This document shows positions 37,255 to 44,015 of a stretch of 44,015 nt of DNA, one piece after another. The stretch spans positions 1 through 44,015 of the forward strand of contig DFFS01000062.1 of NCBI GenBank assembly GCA_002371075.1. The letters run 5' to 3'. The stretch's first letter is position 1; every line of letters begins with the position of its first letter. The notes under the pieces are model-generated. The model was not told where the DNA came from. It saw only the letters and a program-made list of their open reading frames with translations, and did not search any database. A program made the translations under genes and the position numbers. This DNA comes from Christensenella sp. UBA3770 (lineage in GTDB: Bacteria > Bacillota > Clostridia > Christensenellales > CAG-1252).

Positions 37255-39512
37255 GCAAAGACGCTTTCAAAACAGTCCGCTTTTCCCCGATGGAAAAGGC
37301 GGTGCCCAACCCGTATATCGGTTTTACAAGTTATCAGCGGTTCCGCGGTGATCCGCTCTTTTCCGATATCGTCGTTCACCCGGAAAACAGCCTTACCGAA
37401 ACCGAGCGAACGGAGTGCTACCCCGTAAGTTCGGAAGCGGCGCTGATGGGGGAGGACGAAGCGGGGTTTTATCCCGATACGGAGGTTGCGTACATCCGCC
37501 TTTTGTGGAAAGACTTTGAGCCGCGACGGAAAGAATACGATTACGCTCTCATTTCCGACATTTTGAAAAAAGCAAAACAAAAAGGGCAGACGGTGATGCT
37601 CCGTTTGATGCCGCACAGCACTCGCGCAAGCGACGACGTGCCGGAGTGGCTTAAGCGTATGATCCCCTGTCCCGAGCGACCGGCGGGGAAGCGGGTAAAG
37701 GATTCCCCCTCCGATCCTTTGTGGCTTGGATTGTTCGGCGAGGCGATCGAGGCGATCGGAAACGCGTTTGATACCGATCCGACCTTGGACGTCATGGATA
37801 TTTCCATCACAGGCGCTTGGGGCGAAGGTCACCGCGTCGCGGACTTCCCAAAGCAAGCGCTTGAGGCGCTTGCGGACGTGTATTCCCGCGCTTTTCCCCA
37901 TACGCGTTTGATCGGGCAGGTCGCCGCTCCGTGGCTTTCGGAGCATCTTTCAAAAACCCATCCCTGCGGTTGGCGCGGTGACGGCACGGGGGAACCCAAG
38001 CATATGAACGTCATCTATCCCGCCGCTGCGGCGGCAATGCCCGACCTTTGGAAAAAGGCGCCCGTGTCCTTTGAGTCGTATTGGTGGCTCGGCGAGTGGG
38101 CAAGGCAGGGCTGGGACCTGGACGAGATCATTGAAAAGACCCTTTCTTGGCACGTCAGCACCTTTAACGGAAAGTCCTTTCCGATCCCCGAAAAGTGGCG
38201 GGGAAAGGTGGATTATTGGCTCGGCAAAATGGGCTATCACTTCCATCTTTGTCAAGTAGCGTATCCCGCAGAGGCGGAGGCGGGCGAAACCGTGCGCCTT
38301 GCTTTGACCGTACAAAACCGCGGCGTCGCACCGATCTATCATCGCATTCCCCTCCGCGTCAGATTGCGCGGGGCGGAAGATCTCCTTTTTACTACGGACG
38401 TTGACGTAACGAAGTGGCTTCCCGGCGAGCACGAGGTTGCCTTTGACGTCCCTCTCCCCCAAGGGGTCCAAACGGGGGAGTACGACGTGGCGCTCACCCT
38501 TTCGGGCGAAGATACCCCCATCGTCAGGTGGGAGACGCAGGGGGCGTGGGACGGCGCCTTTTTGACGATCGGGCGCATTCGTGTTCAAGGGGCAACGGTA
38601 GGCAACGAAAAGAGTATTTGCGAAAACAGGGCCTACCTGTCCGAGTTTTTGCGTGATTTCGGCTTTTCCGCCGAGGCAAAAACCGTTTGCGAAGAGGCGT
38701 TTGACCGCGTTTTTGCAAACCGACGTACCGCCAATCTGTTTGAAACGATCCGCCGCGCTTACGAAGAGGATCCCGACGCAAAATATACCTATTTGATCAA
38801 AGCGTCCGACGACATCGCGTCCACGTGCGATCTCAGTCCGTACACCGTTTACTTGCTCGTTTTGATCCTTTTGTCAAAAAGCAGCAAAAGGGTCTACGCC
38901 GAGCGCAACGTGTCCCTTGAGATGTGGCGGCGCAACATGATGGACCTCAAATATATGTCCGACTATTGCATTTTGATCAGAGGGGTGTACGGCATCGATT
39001 GCCCCGCTTGGTACGTGCGCTTTTTTGCCGCAACGCGCTTTTCGTTTGGCAAATTGCAGTTTGAAACCGATCGCATCGGCAAGGCGTATGAAAAGGACGG
39101 AGTGAAGCTCTGTCCCGACGACAAAGTCGTTTTTATCCATATCCCGCGCACGGGGGATCCTCTGCTGCCGCAAGACGTGGATGAGGCGTGCAGGACGGCA
39201 AGCGCCTTTTTCAAGGAGAGGTACGGGTTTAAGAACGTGGTCTTTGCCTGTCACTCTTGGATCCTCTATCCCGAGAACAAATCGATGCTTTCCGAAAGGT
39301 CAAACCTGTATTCCTTTATTTCGCGGTTTGAAGTCATCGACGTACAGGAAGACACCTCCTACAAGGAGGTTTGGCGTCTGTTTGACAAGGAGTACAACGG
39401 GGACGCGGACGCCCTGCCGCAGGATACGTCCCTTCGTCGCGCCTACGTGCAAAGGATCAAGGAGAACAAGCCTTTGGGGGTTGCCCTCGGCGTTTGGGTC
39501 TATCGGGCGTAA
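37251..39512 (+). CDS. Fusion of a TIM-barrel glycosidase-like region (DUF4832 type) and a GNAT_C-like acyltransferase region
   Basis: This 753-aa protein has two parts. Residues 1-440 look like a clan GH-A-type barrel of the DUF4832 kind: NPYIGFTSYQ at 20-29, VAYIRLLWKDFEP at 79-91 and DISITGAWGEGH at 183-194, with E192 at the expected acid/base position. FESYWWLGEW near 280 may supply the second carboxylate, and a beta-sandwich (ETVRLALTVQNRGVAPIYHRIP) ends the region. Residues 455-753 resemble the paired NAT_N/GNAT_C domains of Firmicute acyltransferase domain-containing proteins (SEFLRDFGF, VVFIHIPRTGDPL, FACHSWILYPENK). There is no signal peptide. I infer a cytosolic sugar-processing enzyme; the exact reaction is unknown. 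It lies divergent from the GH31 operon region. Confidence 0.7.
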   Translation: MSKDAFKTVRFSPMEKAVPNPYIGFTSYQRFRGDPLFSDIVVHPENSLTETERTECYPVSSEAALMGEDEAGFYPDTEVAYIRLLWKDFEPRRKEYDYALISDILKKAKQKGQTVMLRLMPHSTRASDDVPEWLKRMIPCPERPAGKRVKDSPSDPLWLGLFGEAIEAIGNAFDTDPTLDVMDISITGAWGEGHRVADFPKQALEALADVYSRAFPHTRLIGQVAAPWLSEHLSKTHPCGWRGDGTGEPKHMNVIYPAAAAAMPDLWKKAPVSFESYWWLGEWARQGWDLDEIIEKTLSWHVSTFNGKSFPIPEKWRGKVDYWLGKMGYHFHLCQVAYPAEAEAGETVRLALTVQNRGVAPIYHRIPLRVRLRGAEDLLFTTDVDVTKWLPGEHEVAFDVPLPQGVQTGEYDVALTLSGEDTPIVRWETQGAWDGAFLTIGRIRVQGATVGNEKSICENRAYLSEFLRDFGFSAEAKTVCEEAFDRVFANRRTANLFETIRRAYEEDPDAKYTYLIKASDDIASTCDLSPYTVYLLVLILLSKSSKRVYAERNVSLEMWRRNMMDLKYMSDYCILIRGVYGIDCPAWYVRFFAATRFSFGKLQFETDRIGKAYEKDGVKLCPDDKVVFIHIPRTGDPLLPQDVDEACRTASAFFKERYGFKNVVFACHSWILYPENKSMLSERSNLYSFISRFEVIDVQEDTSYKEVWRLFDKEYNGDADALPQDTSLRRAYVQRIKENKPLGVALGVWVYRA

Positions 39513-39524
39513 CCCTCCCGTCTT

Positions 39525-39553
39525 TTGCAATCGACTGAAAGATATGGTATAAT
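39525..39553 (+). promoter_or_regulatory. Promoter of the 249-aa lipoprotein gene
   Basis: TTGCAA (39525-39530), a 17-base spacer and TATAAT (39548-39553) with TGG before it. AAGGAG follows before the ATG at 39583. Confidence 0.75.
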
Positions 39554-39582
39554 ATGGATAATAAAAGCAAGGAGCTTATAAA

Positions 39583-40332
39583 ATGAACAGATCGATACGA
39601 GCTTTGGCAGTGGTCCTGCTTGTAAGTGTTCTATGTGTGTTTGTGTTTGCCGCCTGCAACGTTAAGTTTGAAGAAATGGACGGCAGCGAGTATTACGATT
39701 CTACGGAAAAGGCGCAAAGCTTGCAGCAGATCGACGATTTCTTTTCCGAGACGCTGAAAGATCCCGATTTTGTCGTTACCTGCAAGGACAAGGCGGGCGA
39801 GACCGTGTACACCGAGACGGTCAAAGGCACCTCCTCTTGCACCCTTTATAAGGACGGCTCAAAGACCTACGCCTTTAAAAAAGGCGAGCACCTTTACGTT
39901 GCGTACGTAAACAGCGAGGCAGGTCGCGGAGCTGGGGAGGACCATTACTACTGCTCGGACAGCACCAAGTCCGGCTACTACGCCGGCACGCAAGGGGAAA
40001 CGATGGCGGACAAGTACAACGACAATTTCTGCCGTTTTATGAATGCGTCCAACGGCATCGGGCTCGTTCGTGATCTTTCGGAAGACGGCGGCGCGTTCCA
40101 TTGCTTGACCCACATCGAGCGTGTCAGCGGCTTTGCCACCGCGACGTTGACGCTTACGTACACCGCCGATCGCACCGTTACCGTTACGGCGTCCTCCGAA
40201 GAGGAAAAGGTGCAGACCGTTCGCTTGACCATTGCGGAACCCGATGATAGCCTTACCACCGATCTTACCTGGACGTTTGTTTACGGCGGCGCCTCCGTCA
40301 CTTTCCCCGACACCGATTCTTGGGATAAATAG
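39583..40332 (+). CDS. Secreted lipoprotein of unknown function
   Basis: This 249-aa protein has a lipoprotein signal peptide with lipobox VFAAC and C25 as the anchor residue. The mature part starts with an acidic linker (EEMDGSEYYDSTEK) and has a helix, then a run of alternating beta-strand-like segments (KDGSKTYAFKKGEHLYVAYV, ATATLTLTYTADRTVTVTAS, LTWTFVYGGASVTF). It may be a beta-rich domain like LolA or other lipid-binding folds, but I do not recognise it. GGAG precedes the ATG. No partner is obvious; the next gene starts 82 bases downstream. Confidence 0.8.
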   Translation: MNRSIRALAVVLLVSVLCVFVFAACNVKFEEMDGSEYYDSTEKAQSLQQIDDFFSETLKDPDFVVTCKDKAGETVYTETVKGTSSCTLYKDGSKTYAFKKGEHLYVAYVNSEAGRGAGEDHYYCSDSTKSGYYAGTQGETMADKYNDNFCRFMNASNGIGLVRDLSEDGGAFHCLTHIERVSGFATATLTLTYTADRTVTVTASSEEEKVQTVRLTIAEPDDSLTTDLTWTFVYGGASVTFPDTDSWDK

Positions 40333-40364
40333 GAAAGCCGCGCCCGTCCGTCACCGACAACAAT

Positions 40365-40399
40365 CATTCCGAAAACCCACTCGGGAAATATGCGGAATG
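40365..40399 (+). promoter_or_regulatory. Two-tier inverted repeat in front of the 185-aa membrane protein
   Basis: CATTCCG (40365-40371) and CGGAATG (40393-40399) enclose CCC (40376-40378) and GGG (40383-40385). It ends 15 bases before the ATG at 40415 and could be an operator or an RNA hairpin. There is no T run, so it is not a terminator. Confidence 0.5.
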
Positions 40400-40414
40400 T
40401 GAAACAAGGAAGCT

Positions 40415-40972
40415 ATGAAAGCAAAAACGACGCAAATTATACAAACGATAGGAATGTACGTAATGCAGTTGCCGCTCTTCACGATGCTCATCACGCTGCC
40501 TATGCCTATGGATCCCGCCTTTCAAGAGGGTTTTTACAAAGTGTTGATGATCGCCTTTTTTGTGATGATGGCGGTCATGGTCCCCATCTGCCTCCTCAAC
40601 GCCGTGGTGTCCGTAAAGTCGGCAGTCAAGGGCGAAGACCCCACCAAAGTTACAGTGACGGCAAAACTGGCGCTGATCCCCTGGTACGTCATCAATTTGG
40701 CGGTATGCTTCGTCTTCGCCTCGATCTTTTTCAATCCGTTTATGCTTGTCGCCCTTCCCGTCGTCATCGCCTTATGCGTCTTTGTAACGTATGCTTTGAT
40801 GCTGACTACCTCCATTGGGGATATTGCGTTTTTTGTCAAGAAAAAACTTAAAAACGATCCGTCCGTCCGCACCGCAACGGTCGTTGCCGTCGTGTTCCTA
40901 TTTATCTTTTGTTTGGACGTCATCGGCGCGATCATGCTTTATCGTCAATCCAAAGCGCCCGCGGAAGAATAA
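40415..40972 (+). CDS. Membrane protein of unknown function, four to five helices
   Basis: This 185-aa protein has hydrophobic segments at about 10-30, 42-66, 86-106, 108-133 and 153-177. A soluble loop carries VKSAVKGEDPTKVTVTAKL between helices 2 and 3. CAAGGAAG precedes the ATG as ribosome binding site. I do not recognise a family with confidence. AAACCCT...AGGGTTT at about 40973-40995 can form a hairpin behind it but has only a short T run. Confidence 0.7.
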   Translation: MKAKTTQIIQTIGMYVMQLPLFTMLITLPMPMDPAFQEGFYKVLMIAFFVMMAVMVPICLLNAVVSVKSAVKGEDPTKVTVTAKLALIPWYVINLAVCFVFASIFFNPFMLVALPVVIALCVFVTYALMLTTSIGDIAFFVKKKLKNDPSVRTATVVAVVFLFIFCLDVIGAIMLYRQSKAPAEE

Positions 40973-41052
40973 ACCCTGTTTACAAAAGGGTTTAACATAA
41001 TTACACAAAGGAATGCAAAAATGCTTTTGCGTATAAGTGCTTTGATTTAATT

Positions 41053-41066
41053 GGGGATCGATCCCC
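41053..41066. promoter_or_regulatory. Perfect 14-bp palindrome GGGGATCGATCCCC
   Basis: The dyad has no loop, which suits a dimeric DNA-binding regulator better than an RNA hairpin. It lies 24 bases before the flavodoxin start and 8 bases after TTTGATTTAAT. TATAAG at about 41030 could be the -10 box, so the palindrome would sit just downstream of the transcription start, where a repressor could act. Confidence 0.5.
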
Positions 41067-41089
41067 CTCAAAGACAAGGAGAACGAGGA

Positions 41090-41551
41090 ATGAAAACGTT
41101 AGTAGCTTATTTCAGCGCAACGAATACGACGAAGAGAGTGGCAGAGGAGCTGTCCGCAAAGCTCGGTTGCGATCTTTATGAGATCAAGCCCATCCGCCCC
41201 TACACCGACGCTGACCTGAATTGGATGGATAAAGCGTCGAGGAGCTCGGTGGAGATGAAGGATAAGTCCTCCCGTCCCGAGATCGTAAAAGGGGACGTCG
41301 ACCTTGCCGGATACGACAGGATCCTCATCGGCTATCCCGTATGGTGGTACACCGCGCCGACGATCATCAACACCTTTTTGGAAGCGTACGACTTTTCGGG
41401 CAAGGAGATCGTCATTTGGGCAACGAGCGGCGGCAGCGGACTCGGCAAGGCAAAAGACGATTTGTCCAAGAGCACGACCGCAACCGTCAAAAACGGTAAA
41501 ATATTAAACACGTCCGCGCAACTGGAACAATTCGTTAAAGAATTTATCTGA
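41090..41551 (+). CDS. Flavodoxin
   Basis: This 153-aa protein is a typical short flavodoxin: FMN loop FSATNTTKRVAEEL at residues 7-20, YEIKPIRPYTDADLNW near 32-47, second loop IGYPVWWYTAPTIINTF (about 81-97) with tryptophans to stack on the flavin, and third loop WATSGGSGLGKA (about 111-122). It may deliver electrons to the iron alcohol dehydrogenase region or reduce quinones. GGAGAACGAGG precedes the ATG at 41090. The next gene starts 42 bases downstream, and the two probably form one operon. Confidence 0.92.
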   Translation: MKTLVAYFSATNTTKRVAEELSAKLGCDLYEIKPIRPYTDADLNWMDKASRSSVEMKDKSSRPEIVKGDVDLAGYDRILIGYPVWWYTAPTIINTFLEAYDFSGKEIVIWATSGGSGLGKAKDDLSKSTTATVKNGKILNTSAQLEQFVKEFI

Positions 41552-41593
41552 TACAGTTGTCCGAAAGCTATAAAAATAAAAAGGAGTGCGATT

Positions 41594-42760
41594 ATGTTGG
41601 GAAATTTCAGTTATAAAAACGCAACGAAACTGTATTTTGGGGAAGACGCCTTAGATTATCTTAACGAAGAATTGCCGAAATACGGCAAGAACGTCGTGCT
41701 TATCTACGGCGGTGGTTCCATCAAGAAAAACGGGATCTACGACAGCGTGCTGTCCATTTTGAAACAAAACGGAAAGAACGTCGTCGAAGATGCGGGCGTG
41801 ATGCCCAACCCCACGGCGGAGAAATTGCGCGAAGGCGTAAAGATAGCAAGGGAACATCGTGCCGATCTTCTTTTGGCGGTTGGCGGCGGCTCGTGTTGCG
41901 ACTATGCAAAAGCGGTGTCCGTTGCAGTGCATTGCGACGAAGATCCGTGGGACAAGTACTTCGCACGTTTTGAAGAGCCGGATTGTGAGATCGTTCCCGT
42001 CGGGTGTATCCTGACGATGGCAGGCACCGGCTCGGAAATGAACGGTGGCGCCGTCATCACCAACCACGACACGAAACAAAAGATAGGTCACGTTTTCGGT
42101 GACGAGGTCATGCCCAAGTTCTCCATTCTCAATCCGCGCTTTACGATGAGCCTGCCCAAGCGCCAGATGGTTGCGGGTATCTATGACATTTTCAATCACA
42201 TCTGCGAGCAGTACTTCTCCGGCGAAGACGACAACGTAAGCGACTATCTCGCCGAAGCCTTGATGAAATCCGTCGTACGCAACTCGCTTATCGCCATTGA
42301 GGATCCCCAAGACTACGAGGCGCGTTCCAACATCATGTGGGCGGCCACTTGGGCGCTCAACACACTCATTGCGTGCGGAAAAACCACCGACTGGATGGTC
42401 CATATGCTCGGACAAGCAGCAGGTGGCTATACCGATGCAACGCATGGGATGACGCTCTCTGCCGTTTCCCTTCCGTACTATAAACACATCTTGCCTTACG
42501 GGTTGCAAAAGTTTAAGAGATTTGCAATCGAAGTATGGGGCGTGAATAAGGAAGGGAAAACCGACGAAGAGATCGCAAACGAAGGGCTTGCCGCAATGGA
42601 AAAATGGATGAAAAAGCTCGGCGTTGCCATGCACCTTTCCGAACTCGGTGCAACCGAAGATATGGTCGAAGGCATCGCCGACGCAACGTTTATTTTGGAC
42701 GGCGGGTATAAGGTCCTTGACCGTGCGGAAGTTGTCCAAATACTGAAGGAAAGCCTGTAG
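41594..42760 (+). CDS. Iron-containing alcohol dehydrogenase (BdhA/YqhD type)
   Basis: This 388-aa enzyme reduces aldehydes to alcohols with NAD(P)H, a usual step in clostridial fermentation or aldehyde detoxification. The nucleotide loop is GGGS at 97-100. The four metal ligands are D198 and H202 (GIYDIFNHICEQYF), then H270 and H284 (VHMLG...DATHGMT), with the expected spacings of 4 and 14. Length and the CDYAK segment match the butanol dehydrogenase/YqhD group. AAGGAG precedes the ATG. Pairing with a flavodoxin behind a common palindrome suggests a shared redox or aldehyde response. Confidence 0.95.
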   Translation: MLGNFSYKNATKLYFGEDALDYLNEELPKYGKNVVLIYGGGSIKKNGIYDSVLSILKQNGKNVVEDAGVMPNPTAEKLREGVKIAREHRADLLLAVGGGSCCDYAKAVSVAVHCDEDPWDKYFARFEEPDCEIVPVGCILTMAGTGSEMNGGAVITNHDTKQKIGHVFGDEVMPKFSILNPRFTMSLPKRQMVAGIYDIFNHICEQYFSGEDDNVSDYLAEALMKSVVRNSLIAIEDPQDYEARSNIMWAATWALNTLIACGKTTDWMVHMLGQAAGGYTDATHGMTLSAVSLPYYKHILPYGLQKFKRFAIEVWGVNKEGKTDEEIANEGLAAMEKWMKKLGVAMHLSELGATEDMVEGIADATFILDGGYKVLDRAEVVQILKESL

Positions 42761-42778
42761 ATCTCGGTTTGACAGCCT

Positions 42779-42874
42779 ATGATCGATTCGCCCAAAGAAG
42801 ACGCTGAAATGAGCAAAGAAGAGATCGACCAAGAGATAGTACGGCTCCAAAAAATGCTATCCAAGAAGAAATAG
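42779..42874 (+). CDS. Possible 31-aa peptide or remnant
   Basis: A short ORF reads MIDSPKEDAEMSKEEIDQ and then EIVRLQKMLSKKK, a charged amphipathic helix. There is no ribosome binding site, and an in-frame stop lies just upstream of the ATG. It resembles the C-terminal tail of a regulator and may be a gene fragment left after rearrangement. A terminator follows. Confidence 0.3.
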   Translation: MIDSPKEDAEMSKEEIDQEIVRLQKMLSKKK

Positions 42875-42890
42875 TCAATCGGATCGCGGG

Positions 42891-42920
42891 GACAGTCACA
42901 AAGGGTGGCTGTCTTTTTTT
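42891..42920 (+). terminator. Terminator of the flavodoxin-alcohol dehydrogenase operon
   Basis: GACAGTCAC (42891-42899) pairs with GTGGCTGTC (42905-42913), 9 bp with one G-T pair and a five-base loop, followed by seven or more T. It overlaps the end of the convergent DMT gene by two bases. Confidence 0.88.
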
Positions 42921-43353
42921 ATTTGATTTTTAGATTGATAACTACTAATCCGGCGAGGCAAAGAAGGATCCCGACGATCTTATTCCAAGTCAATCCCTCT
43001 TTATATAAGAAGAAGCCTACAAAGATCAATGCAATGGCAAGAAGGGCGCTTTGAACGATGGAAGCGGTGCTTATTTGCCAGCCTGCTTTGTAGGCATAGA
43101 TCCAGCCTGCTTCCAACCCCACGATCACAACGCCAAGCACGATGGATGTCCAGTTGAGCTTGCCGACTTCCTTTAGGAGATTCCCGCCGCGGCTTGTGAT
43201 GAAATACAGGATGATGCTGATGACGGAGCCGATCAGATAAGAAACCGTCAACGAAGCAAACGGACTTATCTTGTCCGGAACGGATTTTTCGCAAATATGA
43301 TAGAAAACGTTAGAGAGAACGACAAGCGCCAACGGCCAAATATAAGCAAACAT
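42919..43353 (-). CDS. Small DMT-family (EamA-like) transporter
   Basis: This 144-aa membrane protein has five hydrophobic segments: MFAYIWPLALVVLSNVFYH, ASLTVSYLIGSVISIILYFI, TSIVLGVVIVGLEAGWIYAYKAG, ISTASIVQSALLAIALIFVGFFLY and WNKIVGILLCLAGLVVINL. This is half of an EamA protein, the size of single-domain transporters that work as dimers. The ATG at 43353 is preferred over a longer ORF because GGAGG precedes it and the upstream part is the promoter and leader. Substrate unknown. The structured leader suggests ligand- or drug-responsive control. Confidence 0.85.
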   Translation of the reverse strand: MFAYIWPLALVVLSNVFYHICEKSVPDKISPFASLTVSYLIGSVISIILYFITSRGGNLLKEVGKLNWTSIVLGVVIVGLEAGWIYAYKAGWQISTASIVQSALLAIALIFVGFFLYKEGLTWNKIVGILLCLAGLVVINLKIK

Positions 43354-43407
43354 AAAAAGGACACCTCCGACAGTAGTACGGCCTGTTATCGGTAGGTGCC
43401 CACCCGT
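43354..43407 (-). promoter_or_regulatory. Structured leader that sequesters the ribosome binding site
   Basis: On the minus strand GGGCACCT (43401-43394) can pair with AGGTGTCC (43366-43359), which contains the AGGTG of the ribosome binding site. Inside, CCG...CGG and ACAG...CTGT extend the stem around GCCGTACTA. A competing hairpin GGTG-GG-CACC uses the same left strand. Two exclusive folds with a buried ribosome binding site are the hallmark of a translational switch. I match no known riboswitch class. Confidence 0.55.
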
Positions 43408-43413
43408 GATTTC

Positions 43414-43443
43414 ATTATAACAAAGAATATAAGGAAAACGCAA
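43414..43443 (-). promoter_or_regulatory. Promoter of the small DMT transporter
   Basis: On the minus strand TTGCGT (43443-43438), an 18-base spacer and TATAAT (43419-43414). Transcription should start near 43407, just ahead of the structured leader. Confidence 0.7.
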
Positions 43444-43465
43444 ATAAATAATAGAGATGGCTATG

Positions 43466-43680
43466 CACGGCAAAACCGTGATGATATACAAGGGACAAGC
43501 CCTTGATGATATGCTTTATGCCCGAAGTGTACATCATGTCGCCACAGGCGATACATAATGTCGAGCAAAGCGAGATCCATAATGTTTTGCGAATGCTTTT
43601 TGTACCACCGCAAGCGGTGGCATGATGTACACCCCTTTGGGGTGCATGATGTATATTTTGCTCACGCATTCGCAAAATGC
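43466..43680. repeat. Array of different hairpins separated by ATGATATA / CATGATGTA spacers
   Basis: Stems in order: CACGG-CAAAA-CCGTG (43466-43480), CAAGGG-ACA-AGCCCTTG (about 43489-43504), TCGCC-ACA-GGCGA (about 43539-43551), TCG-AGCAAAG-CGA (about 43561-43573), CCACCGC-AA-GCGGTGG (about 43605-43620) and CACCCC-TTT-GGGGTG (about 43630-43644). Between them stand ATGATATA, ATGATATG, TACATCAT, ATACATAAT and twice CATGATGTA. GTTTTGCGAATGC (43584-43596) pairs with GCATTCGCAAAAT (43667-43679), enclosing the last two hairpins. No gene lies in 43354-44015. Confidence 0.85.
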
Positions 43681-43682
43681 AT

Positions 43683-43716
43683 AAAAATCTGCTCGAGTAG
43701 TTCGAGCAGATTTTTT
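43683..43716. terminator. Strong bidirectional terminator
   Basis: AAAAATCTGCTCGA (43683-43696) and TCGAGCAGATTTTT (43702-43715) form a perfect 14-bp stem with a five-base loop and flanking A and T runs. Confidence 0.9.
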
Positions 43717-43724
43717 GGCGCGCC

Positions 43725-43752
43725 AAAACTCCCGATTTTTCGGGAGTTTTTT
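43725..43752. terminator. Second bidirectional terminator
   Basis: AAAACTCCCGA (43725-43735) and TCGGGAGTTTT (43740-43750) form a perfect 11-bp stem with flanking A and T runs. It is separated from the previous terminator by GGCGCGCC. Two strong terminators in a row insulate the repeats to the right from the array to the left. Confidence 0.88.
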
Positions 43753-43791
43753 CTATCATTTTGCGGTGATTTGATCGTTGTACTCCAAAAA

Positions 43792-44001
43792 AATTCGTAA
43801 TTTATTCGTGATTGACATTTTCTTTAGCCTCGCGTAAGATTCGTCGAAAATCACGAATTTATCACGAAAAAAACTTATGCTCTCCATTTGTCCTAAGATT
43901 TGCGCTCGTATTTTTATGCAAGTCCATAAAAATTACGAATTAATCACGAATTTAGCACAAACTGCCCCTTATTTTCTGCAAGTGCCTGCAAAAATTCGTT
44001 A
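43792..44001. repeat. AATCACGAATT-type repeats in both orientations
   Basis: AATTCGTAATTT (43792), ATTCGTGATT (43804), AATCACGAATTT (43849), ATCACGAA (43861), AATTACGAATT (43931), AATCACGAATTT (43942) and AAATTCGTT (43992) are variants of one motif, in pairs spaced about 11-12 bases. TGCAAGT also recurs at 43918 and 43978. The segment is clearly more AT-rich than the rest of the window. Helical-turn spacing suggests protein-binding sites rather than coding sequence. Confidence 0.7.
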
Positions 44002-44015
44002 CTGACTCTTAGTAT

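Noticed and set aside
42350..42450. Loss of a metal ligand in the iron alcohol dehydrogenase (Q where YqhD has a His in MLGHE)
   Set aside because: The aligned ligand is the preceding His; H270 and H284 keep the 14-residue spacing, so the site is complete.
43944..44015. Minus-strand frame open from the right edge, 23 codons to a TGA (ends KGQFVLNS)
   Set aside because: It could be the C-terminus of a gene outside the window, but 23 codons in AT-rich repeat DNA are not enough evidence.

Overview
The window looks like a chromosomal segment of an anaerobic Firmicute, most likely an uncultured member of class Clostridia. The reasons are strong GGAGG-type ribosome binding sites, tightly overlapping operons, and a gene set typical of that group: a CdaA-type diadenylate cyclase, DUF1385, DUF5685, DUF1667, an ECF S-component-like protein, iron-containing alcohol dehydrogenase and a candidate Re-citrate synthase. 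There is no respiratory chain in view. I make no genus-level call.

Layout. 1-150 is the 3' end of a COG2509 flavoprotein. 151-826 holds two nested-hairpin terminators, a 163-bp tandem repeat built around the 3' end of a tRNA, and tRNA-Leu(CAA) on the minus strand. 1158-7465 is one plus-strand operon: pyrophosphatase, a three-gene FAD/NAD/DUF1667 redox module, holA, a membrane protein and a secreted M28-like protein that has lost metal ligands. 7581-9664 is cdaA plus DUF1015. 9664-10190 is a 122-bp tandem palindromic repeat. 10192-12470 is aspartokinase plus a ROK sugar kinase. 12471-13022 is a second repeat field that ends in an array of mini-hairpins. 13023-14801 holds a flavodoxin and an IS110-family element with a promoter-hairpin-terminator RNA unit in front of its transposase. 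14900-18253 holds a zinc-less dehydrogenase-like protein, a lipoprotein and an EamA transporter.

18352-21818 is ybaK plus an ABC exporter of the LolD/FtsX type. 21958-31493 is the housekeeping core: rpmE, a DUF1385-PrmC fusion, prfA, a LeuA-like acyltransferase, a small P-loop protein, thrC, trpS, DUF5685, a J-like protein and an S-component-like protein. 31511-32613 holds a 56-aa membrane peptide, an ArsR regulator and a NUDIX hydrolase. 32641-37110 is a minus-strand set: a YunG-like protein, a GH31 glycosidase, a membrane protein and a YgjV-like protein. 37251-39512 encodes a glycosidase-like/GNAT_C-like fusion. 39583-43353 holds a lipoprotein, a membrane protein, a flavodoxin, an iron alcohol dehydrogenase and a small DMT transporter with a structured leader. 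43354-44015 is AT-rich and non-coding, with an array of different hairpins separated by a constant spacer, two terminators and ATCACGAATT repeats.

How it works together. Protein-synthesis genes dominate (tRNA-Leu, rpmE, prmC-prfA, trpS, ybaK) together with aspartate-family amino acid genes (lysC, thrC). The most unusual material is non-coding. A dispersed family of nested palindromes has a constant CACGTAC-AAGGA-GTACG core and changing outer arms. Two arrays hold unrelated mini-hairpins on constant spacers. The IS110 leader RNA is a candidate bridge RNA. At least three promoters appear to give leaderless mRNAs.
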